Shown here piece by piece: positions 34,622 to 46,970 of a DNA stretch of 64,000 nucleotides (position 1 is the stretch's first letter; each line of letters opens with the position of its first letter). The position numbers were made by a program, and so were the translations under genes. The stretch comes from Humulus lupulus (Eukaryota; Streptophyta; Magnoliopsida; Rosales; Cannabaceae): positions 63,658,643 through 63,722,642 of the forward strand of contig NC_084799.1 of the NCBI RefSeq assembly GCF_963169125.1. The letters run 5' to 3'. The notes beneath the pieces were generated by a model. The model was not told where the DNA came from. It saw only the letters and a list, made by a program, of their open reading frames with translations, and made no database searches.

Positions 34622-35721
34622 TGTTATCCCAAAATTTCGTTCGATGATCTGGAAATAGGATGGGACAAGTGGCAATGCATGGTCAGTTGATGACACATTA
34701 ATAGTCAATAAATATGTTGACTAAAGAAGTGAAAAGGTTGGAAATTAATCTTCAGAGTTGTGATATTACTGGTCACAAAATTGATTTATCTGTTCAGGAA
34801 GTAATTTGACCGACTAGGTAAGGTTTTTGTCCGACCAGTTTGGTTCTTGACCGATCAGTAAAAAATTGTGTCCGACCAGTCACTTCAGAAAATAGTCTTA
34901 TCCGACCAGTAATGTGTTTTGGGCAACCGGTAATGTGTCTTGACCGACCAGTAATGTGTTTTGGCGAGCCAGTCACTTCAGTAATGTGATATAGCCGACC
35001 AGTCATCTCATAGATGAGTTTCATCTGACTGGTCGTCTTAGAATTGGGTTCCATGCGACCAGTTATCTTAGAAATGGGTTTTATCCGACCAGCTATGTCA
35101 AATTGAAGGAGTAGCCGACCGGATGTGTCAGAATCTCAGGAGTTAACTGCCCAGTGACTTCTTTATAGAATCTTAGTAACAACTTCAACCAGAATTACTC
35201 GTAACTACCGCGCGAATCTCTCAGATATCCCGAAATAATAGCTATATTGTTGTAATTTGGATTTATTTATTATTTTATTAATTAAAGTTGGTTGGAACAA
35301 TCAAGGACCCCGTCAAAACAGGATATTTTTCATGTACGATCCATGAGCCTATAAATAAAGAGCTCATGGCATCATTTTAAGGATTGGATCTTTTGGAGAC
35401 TTTTAGTCTTTCTAATTTGGAGATTTTGGGATTGTTACTTGGGGCATTCTTGGGGCATTTTCTAAGAGAGCTTAGAGAGAGAAAGCTTGTATTCTTTAGA
35501 GAAAGAAACTTTGTATTTTTCTACTTACACTTGAGAAACTCAGTTTGCTCAGGTCCATCTGATCTTAAGTGTAGGCCACATATATCACAAATCCAAGTGG
35601 ATCAGGTTATTACCAATAAATTGGGGCTGAACCACTATAAAATTATTGGTGTCGTATTTTCTATTCAAGGCTTACTGTAGTTTTGACGTCTATTTGTCGT
35701 TAGCCAAAATCGTGGTCAACA
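34622..35721 (+). repeat. Element D 3' LTR
   Basis: It starts TGTTATCCC directly after the polypurine tract and ends GGTCAACA; same length as the 5' copy with scattered substitutions. TATA box at 35350-35357. Confidence 0.93.
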
Positions 35722-35973
35722 ATTATTATATGAGTTTGAATATCCTAAATATTTATCCATAATGAAGCAAGTTTTGAGAAACACATTGTGTGCTGCGGTG
35801 ATAAAGGAGGTTATGAATTTTCATGTATTAGTGAAGTAGGTTCAGTGAAATTTTTGTGTGCTATGGAGATATAAGGAAGAAAATTATAGTGTGTTGTTTG
35901 AATTTTTTTTAACTATTTACAAATGGCTAGTTTATAAGTATATGGGAGATGCTGCCCAATTTTTTTGTAGATT

Positions 35974-36428
35974 TATAGGGTCGTGGGTCGAGATAGGGTC
36001 TTTATAAAGGTGTGGGTCGGGATAGGGTTCAAAGGGTCGAGGATCGAGATAGGGTCTCTATAGGGCCAGGATAAGGTCGGGGGTTGGGATATGGTCTTTA
36101 TAGGGTCGGGATAGGGTCTTTATAGGGTTAGGATAAGGTCGGGGTCGAGATAGGGTCTTTATAAAGTTGGTATCGGGTTCATAGGGTTGGGATAGGGTCA
36201 TGGGTCGAGATAGGGTCATAATAGGGTTCATAGGGTCCGGGGTCGGGATAGGGTCGACGTCGGAATAGGGTCAAGATAGGGTTGGGGGTCAGGATAGCGT
36301 TCATAAGGTCAGAGTTCGGGATAGGGTTAATAGGTTCGGGGGTGGGGATAGGGTCTTTATAGGGTCGGGGGTCGGGATAGGGTTCATAGGGTCGGGATAA
36401 AGTCTTTATAGGGTCAGGATAGGATCGG
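35974..36428. repeat. TAGGGT-rich minisatellite, left half
   Basis: Irregular repeats alternate GGGTCGGGATAGGGTC, TTTATAGGGTC and TTCATAGGGTC, with higher-order periods of about 20-45 bp. The array is cut by LTR element A and resumes at 57362. The DNA at 35722-35973, between D and the array, is AT-rich with no gene seen. Confidence 0.88.
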
Positions 36429-39148
36429 TGTAATGCCCCAAAATCCCTAATAAGGTTTAGGACCTTGATTAGGAGGTCGGGAGGGCCATAATTGATTTAT
36501 TATATTATTAAATGATTATATGCATGTTTATGTGAATTATATTATGATATGATGATAAATGCATGCATATGGGTCCATTTTTAATTATAAGGGCATTTTG
36601 GTAATTTGGCCCGTAGAGGGCGTATTTGTGCATTTTCATGCATGTGGATGGAGTACGAATAATACCACATTAGATGTGGATATTTTCGAGCCATTCGACA
36701 TGAGACGATCATTGAATGTAAGTTATCGGTCTGGTCAAAACGAGGTTAATTTTGGGGTTCGGGGTGAGTCTCGGGCTGATTTGAGGATTAGAACTTTGCC
36801 GGGAATTAAAGGGTAATGGGATATGATGTATTAGCATTTAGGAATATTGAGAATAACGGGAATTGGAGGGCGTTAATTATGATTAGCGGGATAAGTGGTG
36901 AAATGACTATTTTTCCCTTAATGGGTTTTGGGAGAGTGTTTTGACCCTAGGGGCATAGTGGTCATCTTGGACCAAAATCAGTGAATTAGTCACCTTTTCC
37001 CTCAGCTGAAGGTAACCTTAGAAACAGAGCATCATCATCATCCTCTCTCTCTCTTCTCGATCATATCTTCCTCTTCCTTCCCTTTGGAATTTTGAAGCTA
37101 AGTTTGAGGATTCAAGTGTGGGAATCAAGGCTTGAGGTTCTAGGCTTGTGTTCAGCCATTGAAGAGGGTTTAATCTTGAGCTTGAGGTAAGATTCAGCCA
37201 TGAAATTTCTGGTTTTTACTCTGTTTTGAAGTTAGTTTTGAGTTAGAACTTTTGATTATAGAATTGAGTAATTGGTGTGGTTTTTGGTGGTTCAAAGCTT
37301 GGGTTTTGTTGCGGGAATGTTGATTTTATTGTGGGAATTCTTGGTTTGGATTTGGAGATGTTTGAGTAAGTTTTGGAAGGATTAAAAGAGGGAAAAAACA
37401 AGGTTTTGATGGGAGAAAACAGGGGGTTTTGGCTGATGGCTAGGCAATGCCACGACGCTTGGGAGGCAATGCCGCGACATAGGGTGCAGGAGCTTCAGGC
37501 TGGTGCCTCTGTTTGGGAGGCAGGCCACGTCATGGTGTATGTAGGGCTATGGCCCTTAAGAGCATTTTTGGCCAAAATTGTGTTTTTGGCTTGGGGAATC
37601 AAACCTTAGGCCTCAGGGTCGTTTCTACTACCCGATTTAGTATGATTCGATGTCCCAGAGGCTAAGTCTTGGTCTGGGAACATTTTATGGATTGATTTTA
37701 TTGATGGAATCCCATATTTGGTTATGAATAGGTGACCGCTAAGGGATTAAAGGATCGATCGTTCTCAAGGGTTACTCATTTTATATTTCTCGCTCGAACC
37801 AGAGATAAGAAAACTGCATCCAGTATGTGATGCATGTGATGCATAAGATACATGAGATTAGGGCATGGCATGAATGTTGAAATTAAGATTGATCAGAGCT
37901 TGAGTCTTTGTATTTGTGCATGATTATAATTATGCTTCTGATTATTGATTAAGCATGCTAAATGCCTTATATCTGAATATTTGACATATGATATATGTCT
38001 GTTTGCATTACCTCATTGAGGAAGCACTGACTTATTAGTCAGGGATCGACATTGGTGTCAGTATTGACTGTGATGCTGTGACTTACTAGTCAAGTTCGGC
38101 AATAGTACCGAGCGCTAGTCGTATGGCATTGACTTATGAGTCAAGGATGGTTGTAGCGTGTTTAACGAAAGTCGATAAAGATTAGATCTAATCGACATCT
38201 GCATTGAATAACTCATCATGAGCATTAATGCTAGACCAACCTTAAGTTCGATGAGAACTAAAAGCGCATGTCTAGTCTAAAGGCTAGTTACTTAGAGCCA
38301 AAGCTGGAAAGGCTAAGGTGACCTACACGTCACATGGCTAGAAGGGTATGGGACCTTCGAGATAGACTTATTAGTCCTCTGACCGAGAAGGACTTATTAG
38401 TCATCTCACTGAGATTGACTTATTAGTCCTCTGACCGAGATAGACATATTAGTCATCTAATCGAGAAAGGATTATCGGTCATCTGTCCGAGATGGACTTA
38501 TCAATCATCTATTTAGAGAGTGACTTATTAGTCAACTGGTCAAGGAATGACTTATTAGTCATCTACCTCAGAGAGACTTATTAGTCATCTACCACAGAGC
38601 GAGAGACTTATTAGTCATCCACTCAGAGCGCAGGACTTCACAAACATGTATTTGTACATGCTTGCATGCATAAGTAGGGTTATTACTGCTAGGCATGCCT
38701 ATTATGACTTAGTAACATGTTATTACTTGTTCATGAGCATATTAAGTTTTCTTGCTGAGCTTCGGCTCACGGGTGTTATGTGGTGTAGGAAAATGAAAAA
38801 GAAAGCTGGACCATCCTTGAGTTGGAGAGCTTAGGTGACAATGTGTACATATGCAGCTGCTCGACCACCATGGCCGAGGGTTTAAAGAGAAACTAGGGTT
38901 AAACCCTGTTTTGCCGCTTAGGTCGATTGGTTGTAAATCTTTTATTGTAATTAACCTTTAAATTATATTTTTGGGATCCCAATGTATACAGTAAATGTTT
39001 TAGTGAAACGTTATATCTTAACCAAAAATTTTAACCCTAAATCACTAATCATACTTAATTACACAGTTATGGCCAAATGACTCGGTTAACGAGTTTAGTA
39101 CTGTTTAATATGCACACCATAATGGTCCCTGGTGTTTAGGGCGTTACA
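36429..39148 (+). repeat. Element A 5' LTR
   Basis: 2720 bp, TGTAATGCCCC ... GGGCGTTACA. About 13 copies of GACTTATTAGTC(A/C)(T/A)CT-type repeats lie at 38030-38630. A CT microsatellite lies at about 37040-37060. The reading frames inside are not genes. Confidence 0.92.
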
Positions 39149-39586
39149 ACTTGGTATCAAAGCAAGCCATGGTTAAGGGTTCCTGAAGACAAGCTGGGTA
39201 TGTACAGTCATCATCAAAGATAGCTTCACTCAGGGAATGGTAACTATTTCTATAGTTATGTGCTTAACTGCTTAAATAGAATGTAAATTCTTTACCTGCA
39301 CATTGTATTAGGGAGCATGAGATTCTGATAGAGCCTGGCTCTTGAATATATGATTGCCTACTCCATGAATATATATAAATGTGATATTTGCATGCTAGAA
39401 TTGAAGGCATGGTGTGAATGTTGGAAGAGCAGGGATTATGATTGATGTATGAATGCCATGGGCATATTTTTAGCACTGCAGTGGTTTGTGATGTAGTGTG
39501 GTAAGATTGATCCCGTGGGGAAAGCTCTTGATATGCTCATCATGTTTAATGGGTCAAGTTATTGACTGCAGATCCAATCAGCAAGT

Positions 39587-40710
39587 ATGTATCCAAGGCA
39601 GACAATGAGGCCTGGTGATAGTTATGCTGAGGCTGAGAGTTACAGCCAGGGCTTGAGTTCTTCACCTACCCCTCAGGATTTCGAGAAGGTGCTTACAGAT
39701 ATGCAATCAAGATTGTAGAGGCAGGTTGAAAACATTAGGTGTTTGAAGCAACAACAGAACCTGTGAGGGAACACCTCTTCCTTTGCTATGCTAGGAGTGG
39801 CACTAGTTTTGGCTCAGCCTAGGGTTGAGAACAGATGAGAATTTCTTTGTGGAAGATTCCAGGAGTATTACCATCTAGTCTTTGAGGGAGGCCAAGATCC
39901 ATTCAGAGCTGAGCAATGGATGGGCATGATCAGTTCCATTCTCGATAGTATGGGGATGGTGGGTTACGATAGGGTGATCTGTGCTACATATGTATTGTGG
40001 GATGATGCCCGAACATGGTGGGAAGTAGTATCCCAAACCTGAGACACAGCTGTGATGGATTGGAAAGAATTTAGGCAGCTGGTCAATGAGAAATATTACT
40101 GTGATGCAACCCATACTGCTAAGATAAATGAGTTTATGAACCTGGTTCAGGGCAATGCAACAGTAACCGAGTATGTTAACAGATTTGATGGGTTGGCCAA
40201 GTTTGCTTTTATTATGGTCCCCACAGATGTAGCTCAGAAGGAAAGGTTTATCCAGGGATTGAATCCCAAAATAGCTCAGGGCATTAGAGTTGCCCTAGTA
40301 CATGAAATCTCTACTTACGCTCAGGTGGTAGGTAAGGCTCTTGCTGTTGAGAGAACAGGAAATAAGATTATAAAGGAGAGTTCCAGAGAGCACGAAGCTC
40401 AGTCAATAATACCTACACTTATTGGAGCAAGCAAAAAGAAGAACTAGAGGACTTATCCAATATGTGCTCGGTGCAAGAGGCATCATTTGAAGGGGTGCCG
40501 AACAAAGACATGTTTCTTATGTGGAATGGTTGGGCATATAAAAAGGGATTGCCCAAGTCGAGAGACAGAGGATCAAAAGGGGATGGACAGCTTGACTCCA
40601 GCTCAAGTGTTCATTCTGAGGCAGTCAGAGTCAAAGATTGAGACTGAGACTGAGGCTGGTTCCTCAGGGGTGGCAGGTAAGCTTTCTAGTATTTATTTTG
40701 TATTGTGCTG
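39587..40710 (+). pseudogene. Element A gag with CCHC zinc knuckle, broken
   Basis: It starts MYPRQTMRPGDSYAEAES at 39587. After stops at about 39716, 39761 and 39835, the Retrotrans_gag core reads GGQDPFRAEQWMGMI, LWDDARTWWEVV, FRQLVNEKYYCDATHTAKI, then FDGLAKFAFIMVPTDVAQKE and RFIQGLNPKIAQGIR. The zinc knuckle is CFLCGMVGHIKRDC (CX2CX4HX4C) at about 40508-40550, followed by LTPAQVF. Stops at about 40040 and 40445 break it. Confidence 0.87.
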
Positions 40711-40739
40711 ACTAATTTTGGTGCCATGTTTTTCTTTGT

Positions 40740-42960
40740 TTGTTGCATCTAGAGAGGCATAAATTTGATATGCAGATTGCATGATTATGTTGTGATGAGT
40801 TCGATTATGGTGGAAATAACTCATCAATGGTTTTGATAAGGTTGGTTATGAGTGATTTCAAGGTGATTCTGAATTTGGATTGGTTAAGTAAGTGTGGGGC
40901 AATGCTAAGTTGCAAGGAGAGGATAGTAACTCTTGAGTTTAAGAGTGGGAAGCCCTTGTGATAGTTCGCACTATGGATGGATCTTGTATGCTAACGACAT
41001 CTGTATTTAGAGCTAGAGATCAATTGCAGGAGGACGCATAGAACTCTTAGCTAGTGTGATGGATACCACTTAGGTTGTGCCAGCGAGATTAGGACAGACT
41101 AGATTAGTCTGTGAGTTTCTGGATGGATTTCCAGGGGATTTGTCACGATTATGTTTACATAAAAATAGATAGAATGGTAATTGGATTAATGCCAGGGATG
41201 GAATCAGGTCTAGGACACTGTATGGAATGGCTTCAGCAAAGTCGTAAGAACTTAAGGTTCAGTTATTGGATAAGGTGGTATTGTCCAAGGTGGATCTTTG
41301 ATCTGGTTAGTACCAGTTAGAGATCAGGGAGAAGGATATGCATAAGATTTCTTTTGTATCAGATAAGGGCACTGGGAGTGCTGAGTATATTTTGAGGGTT
41401 TGGTTAATGACAAGTTGTTTTATGAATTAGATGACCAAAGTAATCAAGGTATATAAGAATTGAATTTGTGATCGTTTTTATCGATGGTATTGTGATATAT
41501 TCTTGATTGGAATCTGTCAAGGTCAAGGAACACCTTAGGGGCAGAAGTTTCCTTGGGTGGGCAAGATATTATATGTTCTTCAGGAAAAAGTTTTGAGTCT
41601 TCTTGCAGATCAAAATCAGTTAGTAAGTTGTTATGACACCTCAGTGACAGGGAAAATTGATTGCCTACGCATCATGTTGGTTAAAGGATCTCACTAGAAC
41701 TAAAGTAGAGTTTCTGGTGGGCCAAGTGGCCAGCTTTATGCTTGAGATTATCATTTTTGAAAGGATCAAAGGAAAGACAATTAAGTAAACCGCAGATATG
41801 AAGGCTGAGTGGAATGTCTTAGCTGGATTAGCTAAGGGTTTTGTAGTGTCAAATATGGGTTATTATGGTATAAGGATCAGATTTGGAATCCGACAGACAC
41901 TAGAATTAATAGGGAGATTCTGGATAAATCTCATGCTACTCTCTTATTCTCTTCATACAGGCATCATGATAGTGTATCAGAGTTTGAAAGCTTTATATTG
42001 ATGGCTTGGGATGGAGAGGAACATAATGGTATGTGTGGCAAAGTTCCTAACCTGTTAGCAGATCAAGACAGAGTATCAGAAACTAGTAATGCTATTGTAG
42101 CCTTTGAGTATTTATAATGGAAATAAGGAAACATTGTAATGGGTTTCGCGGTGGGGCTACCCAGGATAATGGCTCAGTATGAGTTGGAATTGGGTCATTA
42201 TGGATCAGTATTCCAAGTGAGTTCATTTCTATTAGTAAGGACAAGTAACACAGCTGATCAGTTTTCAGACCTCTATGTGAGAGAGGTAGTGCGCCTTCAT
42301 GAAATTCAAGGTCTATCATATCAAATGAAGACTCTATTATTACTTCCAAGTATTGGAAGGGTTAAGGAAGGCAATGAGCATATAGTTGGAATGTAGTACA
42401 GTTCATTATCCTTAGACTGATGGTAAATCAGAGAGAGATTTATCCAGTTATTGGAAAGGTACCTTATGAGATGAGGTATGAGAGAGAATGTATATCGCCC
42501 ATTCATTTGGAATGAGATGGGTGAGAGGTTATATCTGGATCCTGAAGTAGTTCAGGGGACCATTGAGGTTATTGAAAAGATTAGAACTTGGATGCTCGCT
42601 TCTCATAAAAGATTGGAAAGTTTTATTGAATTGAAAAGCAGGAACGTGGAGTTCCAAGTAGAAAATTGTATCTTCCTTAATGTTTCACCATGGAAAGGGG
42701 TGAGGAGATAAGGGCAAGTTGAGCCCTAGATTGTTATAACCGTTTGAATCCTGGAGAGGACTGGTCAGTTTGCCTTTGGATTGGCCTTATCTTTGGCACT
42801 ATTAGCTATACACCGTATATTTTATATTTCCATGTTGAGGACATGGGTTGGAAGGAAACTCATGAGTTGAGTTATGAGAATCTGGAGATTGAGGCTAAGT
42901 TATCCTTTGAGGAGTAGCCAATTCAAATTTTAACAGAAGGAATAGGGTTCTGAGGAACAA
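40740..42960 (+). pseudogene. Element A pol and chromodomain-region remnants
   Basis: Fragments in changing frames, in pol order. Protease-like NLDWLSKCGAMLSCKERIVT lies near 40870-40930. RT pieces are FLDGFPGDL (41120), ELKVQLLDK joined by deletion to VLSKVDL (about 41250-41290), and VIVFIDGIVIYS (about 41470). Integrase pieces are FAVGLP then VRTSNTADQFSDLYVREVVR (42140-42300), and the end VEFQVENCIFLNVSPWKGVR (42650-42710). A tail with LSFEE and PIQIL (about 42910-42935) resembles the region before a chromodomain. No segment is long enough to be active. Confidence 0.72.
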
Positions 42961-43104
42961 AATTATACCTTGAGTCAAGGTAATGTTACAAAGACAGTGA
43001 GGTCGAGGGAACGACCCGGGAAACTGGAATCAGTTGTGCGAAATTCTTATTCCGGGCGGTGCAGATGAATTTCGAGGATGAAGTTTCTATAAGGAAGGGA
43101 TAGT

Positions 43105-43713
43105 TGTAATGCCCCAAAATCCCTAATAAGTTTTAGGACCTTGATTAGGAGGCCAGGAGGGCCATAATTGATTTATTATATTATTAAATTATTATATGCA
43201 TGTTTATGTGAATTATATTATGGTATGATGATAAATGCATGCATATGGGTCCATTACTAATTATAAGGGCATTTTGGTCATTTGGCCCGTTGAGGGCATA
43301 ATTTTGGATTTTCATGCATGTGGGTGAATTAGAATAATACCACATTATATGTGGATTTGTTTGAGTCATTCGGCATGAGACGATCTTTGAATGTAAGTTA
43401 ACGGTCTGGTCATAATGAGGTTAATTTCGGGGCTCGGGGTGAGTCTCGGGCTGATTTGAGGATTTGAACATTGCCGGGAATTAAAGGGTAATGGGATATG
43501 ATTTATTAGCATTTGGAAATATTAAGAATAATGGGAATTGGAGGGCGTTAATTATGATTAGTGGGATAAGTGGTGAAAGGACTATTTTTCCTTTAATGGG
43601 TTTTGGGAGAGTGTTTTGACCCTAGGGGCATAGTGGTCATTTTGGACCAAAATCAGTGACTTAGTCACCTTTTCCCTCAGCTGAAGGTAACATTAGAAAC
43701 AGAGCATCATCAT

Positions 43714-43748
<35 letters not shown>

Positions 43749-45501
43749 TGATCATTTATTCCTCTTCCTTCTCTTTGGAATTTTGAAGCTAAGTTTGAGG
43801 ATTCAAGTGTGGGAATCAAGGCTTGAGGTTCTAGGCTTGTGTTCAGCCATGAAATTTCTGGTTTTTACTCTGTTTTGAAGTTAGTTTTGAGTTAGAACTT
43901 TTGATTATAAAATTGAGTAATTGGTGTGATTTTTGGTGGTTCAAAGTTTGGGTTTTGTTGTGGGAATGTTGATTGTGTTGTGGGAATGCTTGGTTTGGAT
44001 TTGGAGATGTTTGAGTATGTTTTGGAAGGATTAAACAAAGGGAAAACGAGGTTTTGATGGGAGAAAACAGGGGTTTTTGGCTGATGGCCAGGCAATGCCG
44101 CAGCATAGGGTGCAGGAGCTTGAGGCTAGTGCCTCTGTTTAGGAGTTGGGTCGTGGCATGGTGGATGTAGGGCTGCGGCCCTTAAGAGCATTTTTGGCCA
44201 AAATTGAGATTTTGTCTTGGGAATCAAACCTTAGGCCTCGGGATCACTTCTACTACCCGGTTTAGTAGGATTCGATGTCCCGGAGGCTAGGTCTTGGTCC
44301 GGGAACCTTTTATTGATTGATTTTATTGATGGAATCCCATATTTGGTTATGAATAGGTGACCGCTATGGGATTAAAGGATCGATCGTTCTCAAGGGTTAC
44401 TCATTTTCTATTTCTCACTCTAACCAGAGGTAAGAAAACTGCATCCAGTATGTGATGCATGTGATGCATAAGATACATGAGATTAGGGCATGGCATGAGT
44501 GTTGAAATTAAGATTAATCAGAGCTTGAGTCTCTGTATTTGTGCATGATTATAATTATGCTTCTGATTATTGATTAAGCATGCTAAATTCCTTATATATG
44601 AATATTTAGCATATGATATATGTCTGTTTGCATTACCTCATTGAGGAAGCACTGACTTATTAGTCAGGGATCGGCATTGGTGTCAGTATCGACTGTGAAG
44701 CTGTGACTTACTAATCAAGTTCGGCAGTAGTACCGAGCACTGGTCGTATGGCATTGAATGATGAGTCAAGGACGGTTGTAGCGTGTTTAATGCAAGCCGA
44801 TAAAGATTAGATCTAATTGACATCTGCATTGAATGCCTCATCATGAGCATTAATGCTGGACCAACCATAAGTTTGATGAAAACTAAAAGCGCTTGTCTAG
44901 TCTAAAGGCTAGTTACTTAGAGACAAAGATGGAAAGGCTAAGGTGACCTACACGTCACATGGCTAGGAGGGTATGGGACCTCTGAGATAGACTTATTAGT
45001 CATCGGACTGAGATGGACTTATTAGTCATCAGACCGAGATGGACTTATTAGTCATCTGACTGAGATAGACTTATCAGTCATTTAACCGAGATGGACTTAT
45101 CAATCATCTGACCGAGATGGACTTATCAGTCATCTATTTAGAGATTGACTTATTAGTCGTCTACTCAGAGCGCAGGACTTCACAAACATGTATTTGTACC
45201 TGCTTGCATGCATGAGTAGGGTTATTACTGCTAGGCATGCCTATTATGACTCAGTATCATGTTATTACTTGTTCATAAGCATATTAAGTTTTCTTGCTGA
45301 GCTTCGGCACACGGTTGCTATGTGGTGCAGGTAAAGGCAAAAGATAGCTGGACCATCCTTGAGTTGGGGAGCTTAGGTGACGATGTGTACATATGCAGCT
45401 GCTCGACCACCACGGCCGAGGGTTTAAAGAGGAACTAGGGTTAAACCCTATTATCCCACTTTGGTTTGCTAGTTGTAAATCTTTTATTGTAATTAACCTT
45501 T
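43105..45501 (+). repeat. Element A 3' LTR, main part
   Basis: It follows a purine tract AAGGAAGGGATAGT (43091-43104) and starts TGTAATGCCCC. It differs from the 5' LTR by a few substitutions per 100 bp and by fewer copies of the GACTTATTAGTC repeat (about 44650-45170). A longer CT microsatellite is present (43717-43745). It is cut by element B after AACCTTT. Confidence 0.92.
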
Positions 45502-46128
45502 TGTTGACCCTCAAATTTGCCAACGACACGGAGTCAAATATACGACAGGAAATAGCACAATGCTTGAAAAGATAATCTAATGGAAAGGAAAAACACCAAG
45601 AATTATAGTGGTTCGGCCCCAGTGATTGGTAATGACCTACGTCCACTTTGTGTTATTGTTATTATAGAATCCTACAGTTGTGATCAAAGAACTTGGGTTC
45701 TTGAGTTTCACAAACCTTAGGCGTAATACAATAAGATGGTAACAACTCACCTTAGCTCATTTTCTCTCAATCGTAAGCAAAAAAGCTCAAAAAATGAATC
45801 CAAAAAGTCCCTTCCTTGAGCTATTTCACGTGTATTTATAGGCTCAAGGAGGGTTACATATGATAACATGTCATATCTTATCCTTAATAACCACGTATCA
45901 AGAATAATTATGAAGAGATATTAAAATGTAGTTAATATTAGTTTACAACCAAAGAAGGAAATAAATCGAGCTTCACGACCAGCCTGGTCGTGACAAACAT
46001 TAACATCGACAAGGAGGCGCACCTATGGTCAATAACCGAATAGTACCTCTGCCTTTTAATTCTGCCACGTGTCAATCTATGTGTAAGTAATCCTTGCCAT
46101 GTCACCAATGAACTATTTTGGGTAAACA
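45502..46128 (-). repeat. Element B 3' LTR
   Basis: On the plus strand it reads TGTTGACCC ... GGTAAACA. The TATA box (minus strand) is at 45833-45840. One ABRE-type ACGTGGC (minus strand) is at 46064-46070; the second site is mutated here to ACATGGC. Confidence 0.94.
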
Positions 46129-46970
46129 TTTGCCCCCCAAGTTTATTTATTGCGACCAGCAATAAGTAAACTTAGGGAACTAACCTTTCCTATGTCCCAC
46201 AAAATCTGTCAGAACCGCCCATGTCTTCTCGAAAAATGTGACCAATCTTGTCTAATCAGGTCCTTTCAGTTTCCCAAAAGTCTGTCTGACGACTATTCCA
46301 CTTCCCCATACTTAGAAAAAAGTAACTCATGATTGCCTCTTTTATCGTTCCTTGGTATTCATAAATAATCGTCAAGTTACCATTTTTACCTTTTACTTGC
46401 CTTTGCCTTCTTGGAGAACACTTAAGAACTTGCGCCCCAGAGCCCAGAAACTTTCAGACATCTATACTCGGACACCCGATAACTCTCATCTCTAAACTTC
46501 AATCTTTACCTGAGTAAGTTTTACGAACTTTCTTATCTTTTTAATTGCTATTCGAAATTTCCTTATGCGTGTTTTTATCTCTGAACTCCTTCATGTTCTT
46601 GGCCAAAAATATATGGGGATTGTTTGCATGTTGACAGATGATTAATAGGGTAGTGAAATATTGTTTCGTATGAGTTAGAAGGCAATTTGGTAGTCAAGAT
46701 TGTAGATTTAAGGCGTAAAATCGAAGTAAAAATTCGATTTTTAAGCTAGGTGAAAAATTGGGTTTTTCCCGCCCCTTCGGAGTCGAAAAAGCTTTTTCCT
46801 AAAAAACTTTTTACTTCCGCTTTTCCATCTATTTTTCAAACTGCTCGTATAGAACTTAGTGTTTCTGTTAGAATGTTGCTGGTCGTATACGCGAGCAACG
46901 TTATTCCAACTTTCAACATAAGCTTTCAAGCTGTGCGCCTTATCTCCTCATTTCTCTGTTCGCAGCTTTC

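Larger units (their letters stand above)
28740..35721 (+). mobile_element. Element D: gag-only non-autonomous LTR retrotransposon (Tat-like)
   Basis: Two LTRs of 1100 bp each (28740-29839 and 34622-35721) flank 4782 bp of internal DNA, and the target duplication ATTAT is present at 28735-28739 and 35722-35726. The polypurine tract AACTTGGGGGGCAAA (34607-34621) is identical to that of Tat element B. The internal part codes for a Tat-type gag (29894-32033) and, in antisense, a coiled-coil remnant (about 33500-33814). No protease, RT, RNase H or integrase motif was found. It would therefore need a helper, most likely a B/C-type element. Confidence 0.92.

Noticed and set aside
28740..35721. Spaced CCGACCAGT and CTGGTCG repeats as a CRISPR array
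   Set aside because: Repeats are short and degenerate, spacers are irregular and not unique, and the setting is an LTR in a plant nuclear genome.
35974..36428. Minisatellite as an interstitial telomere array
   Set aside because: TAGGGT recurs, but the plant telomere unit TTTAGGG is not present in register and spacing is irregular, so a telomeric origin is not supported.
39149..39175. TTGGTATCAAAGC as part of a tRNA gene
   Set aside because: It directly follows an LTR end and matches the expected primer-binding site; no tRNA fold surrounds it.
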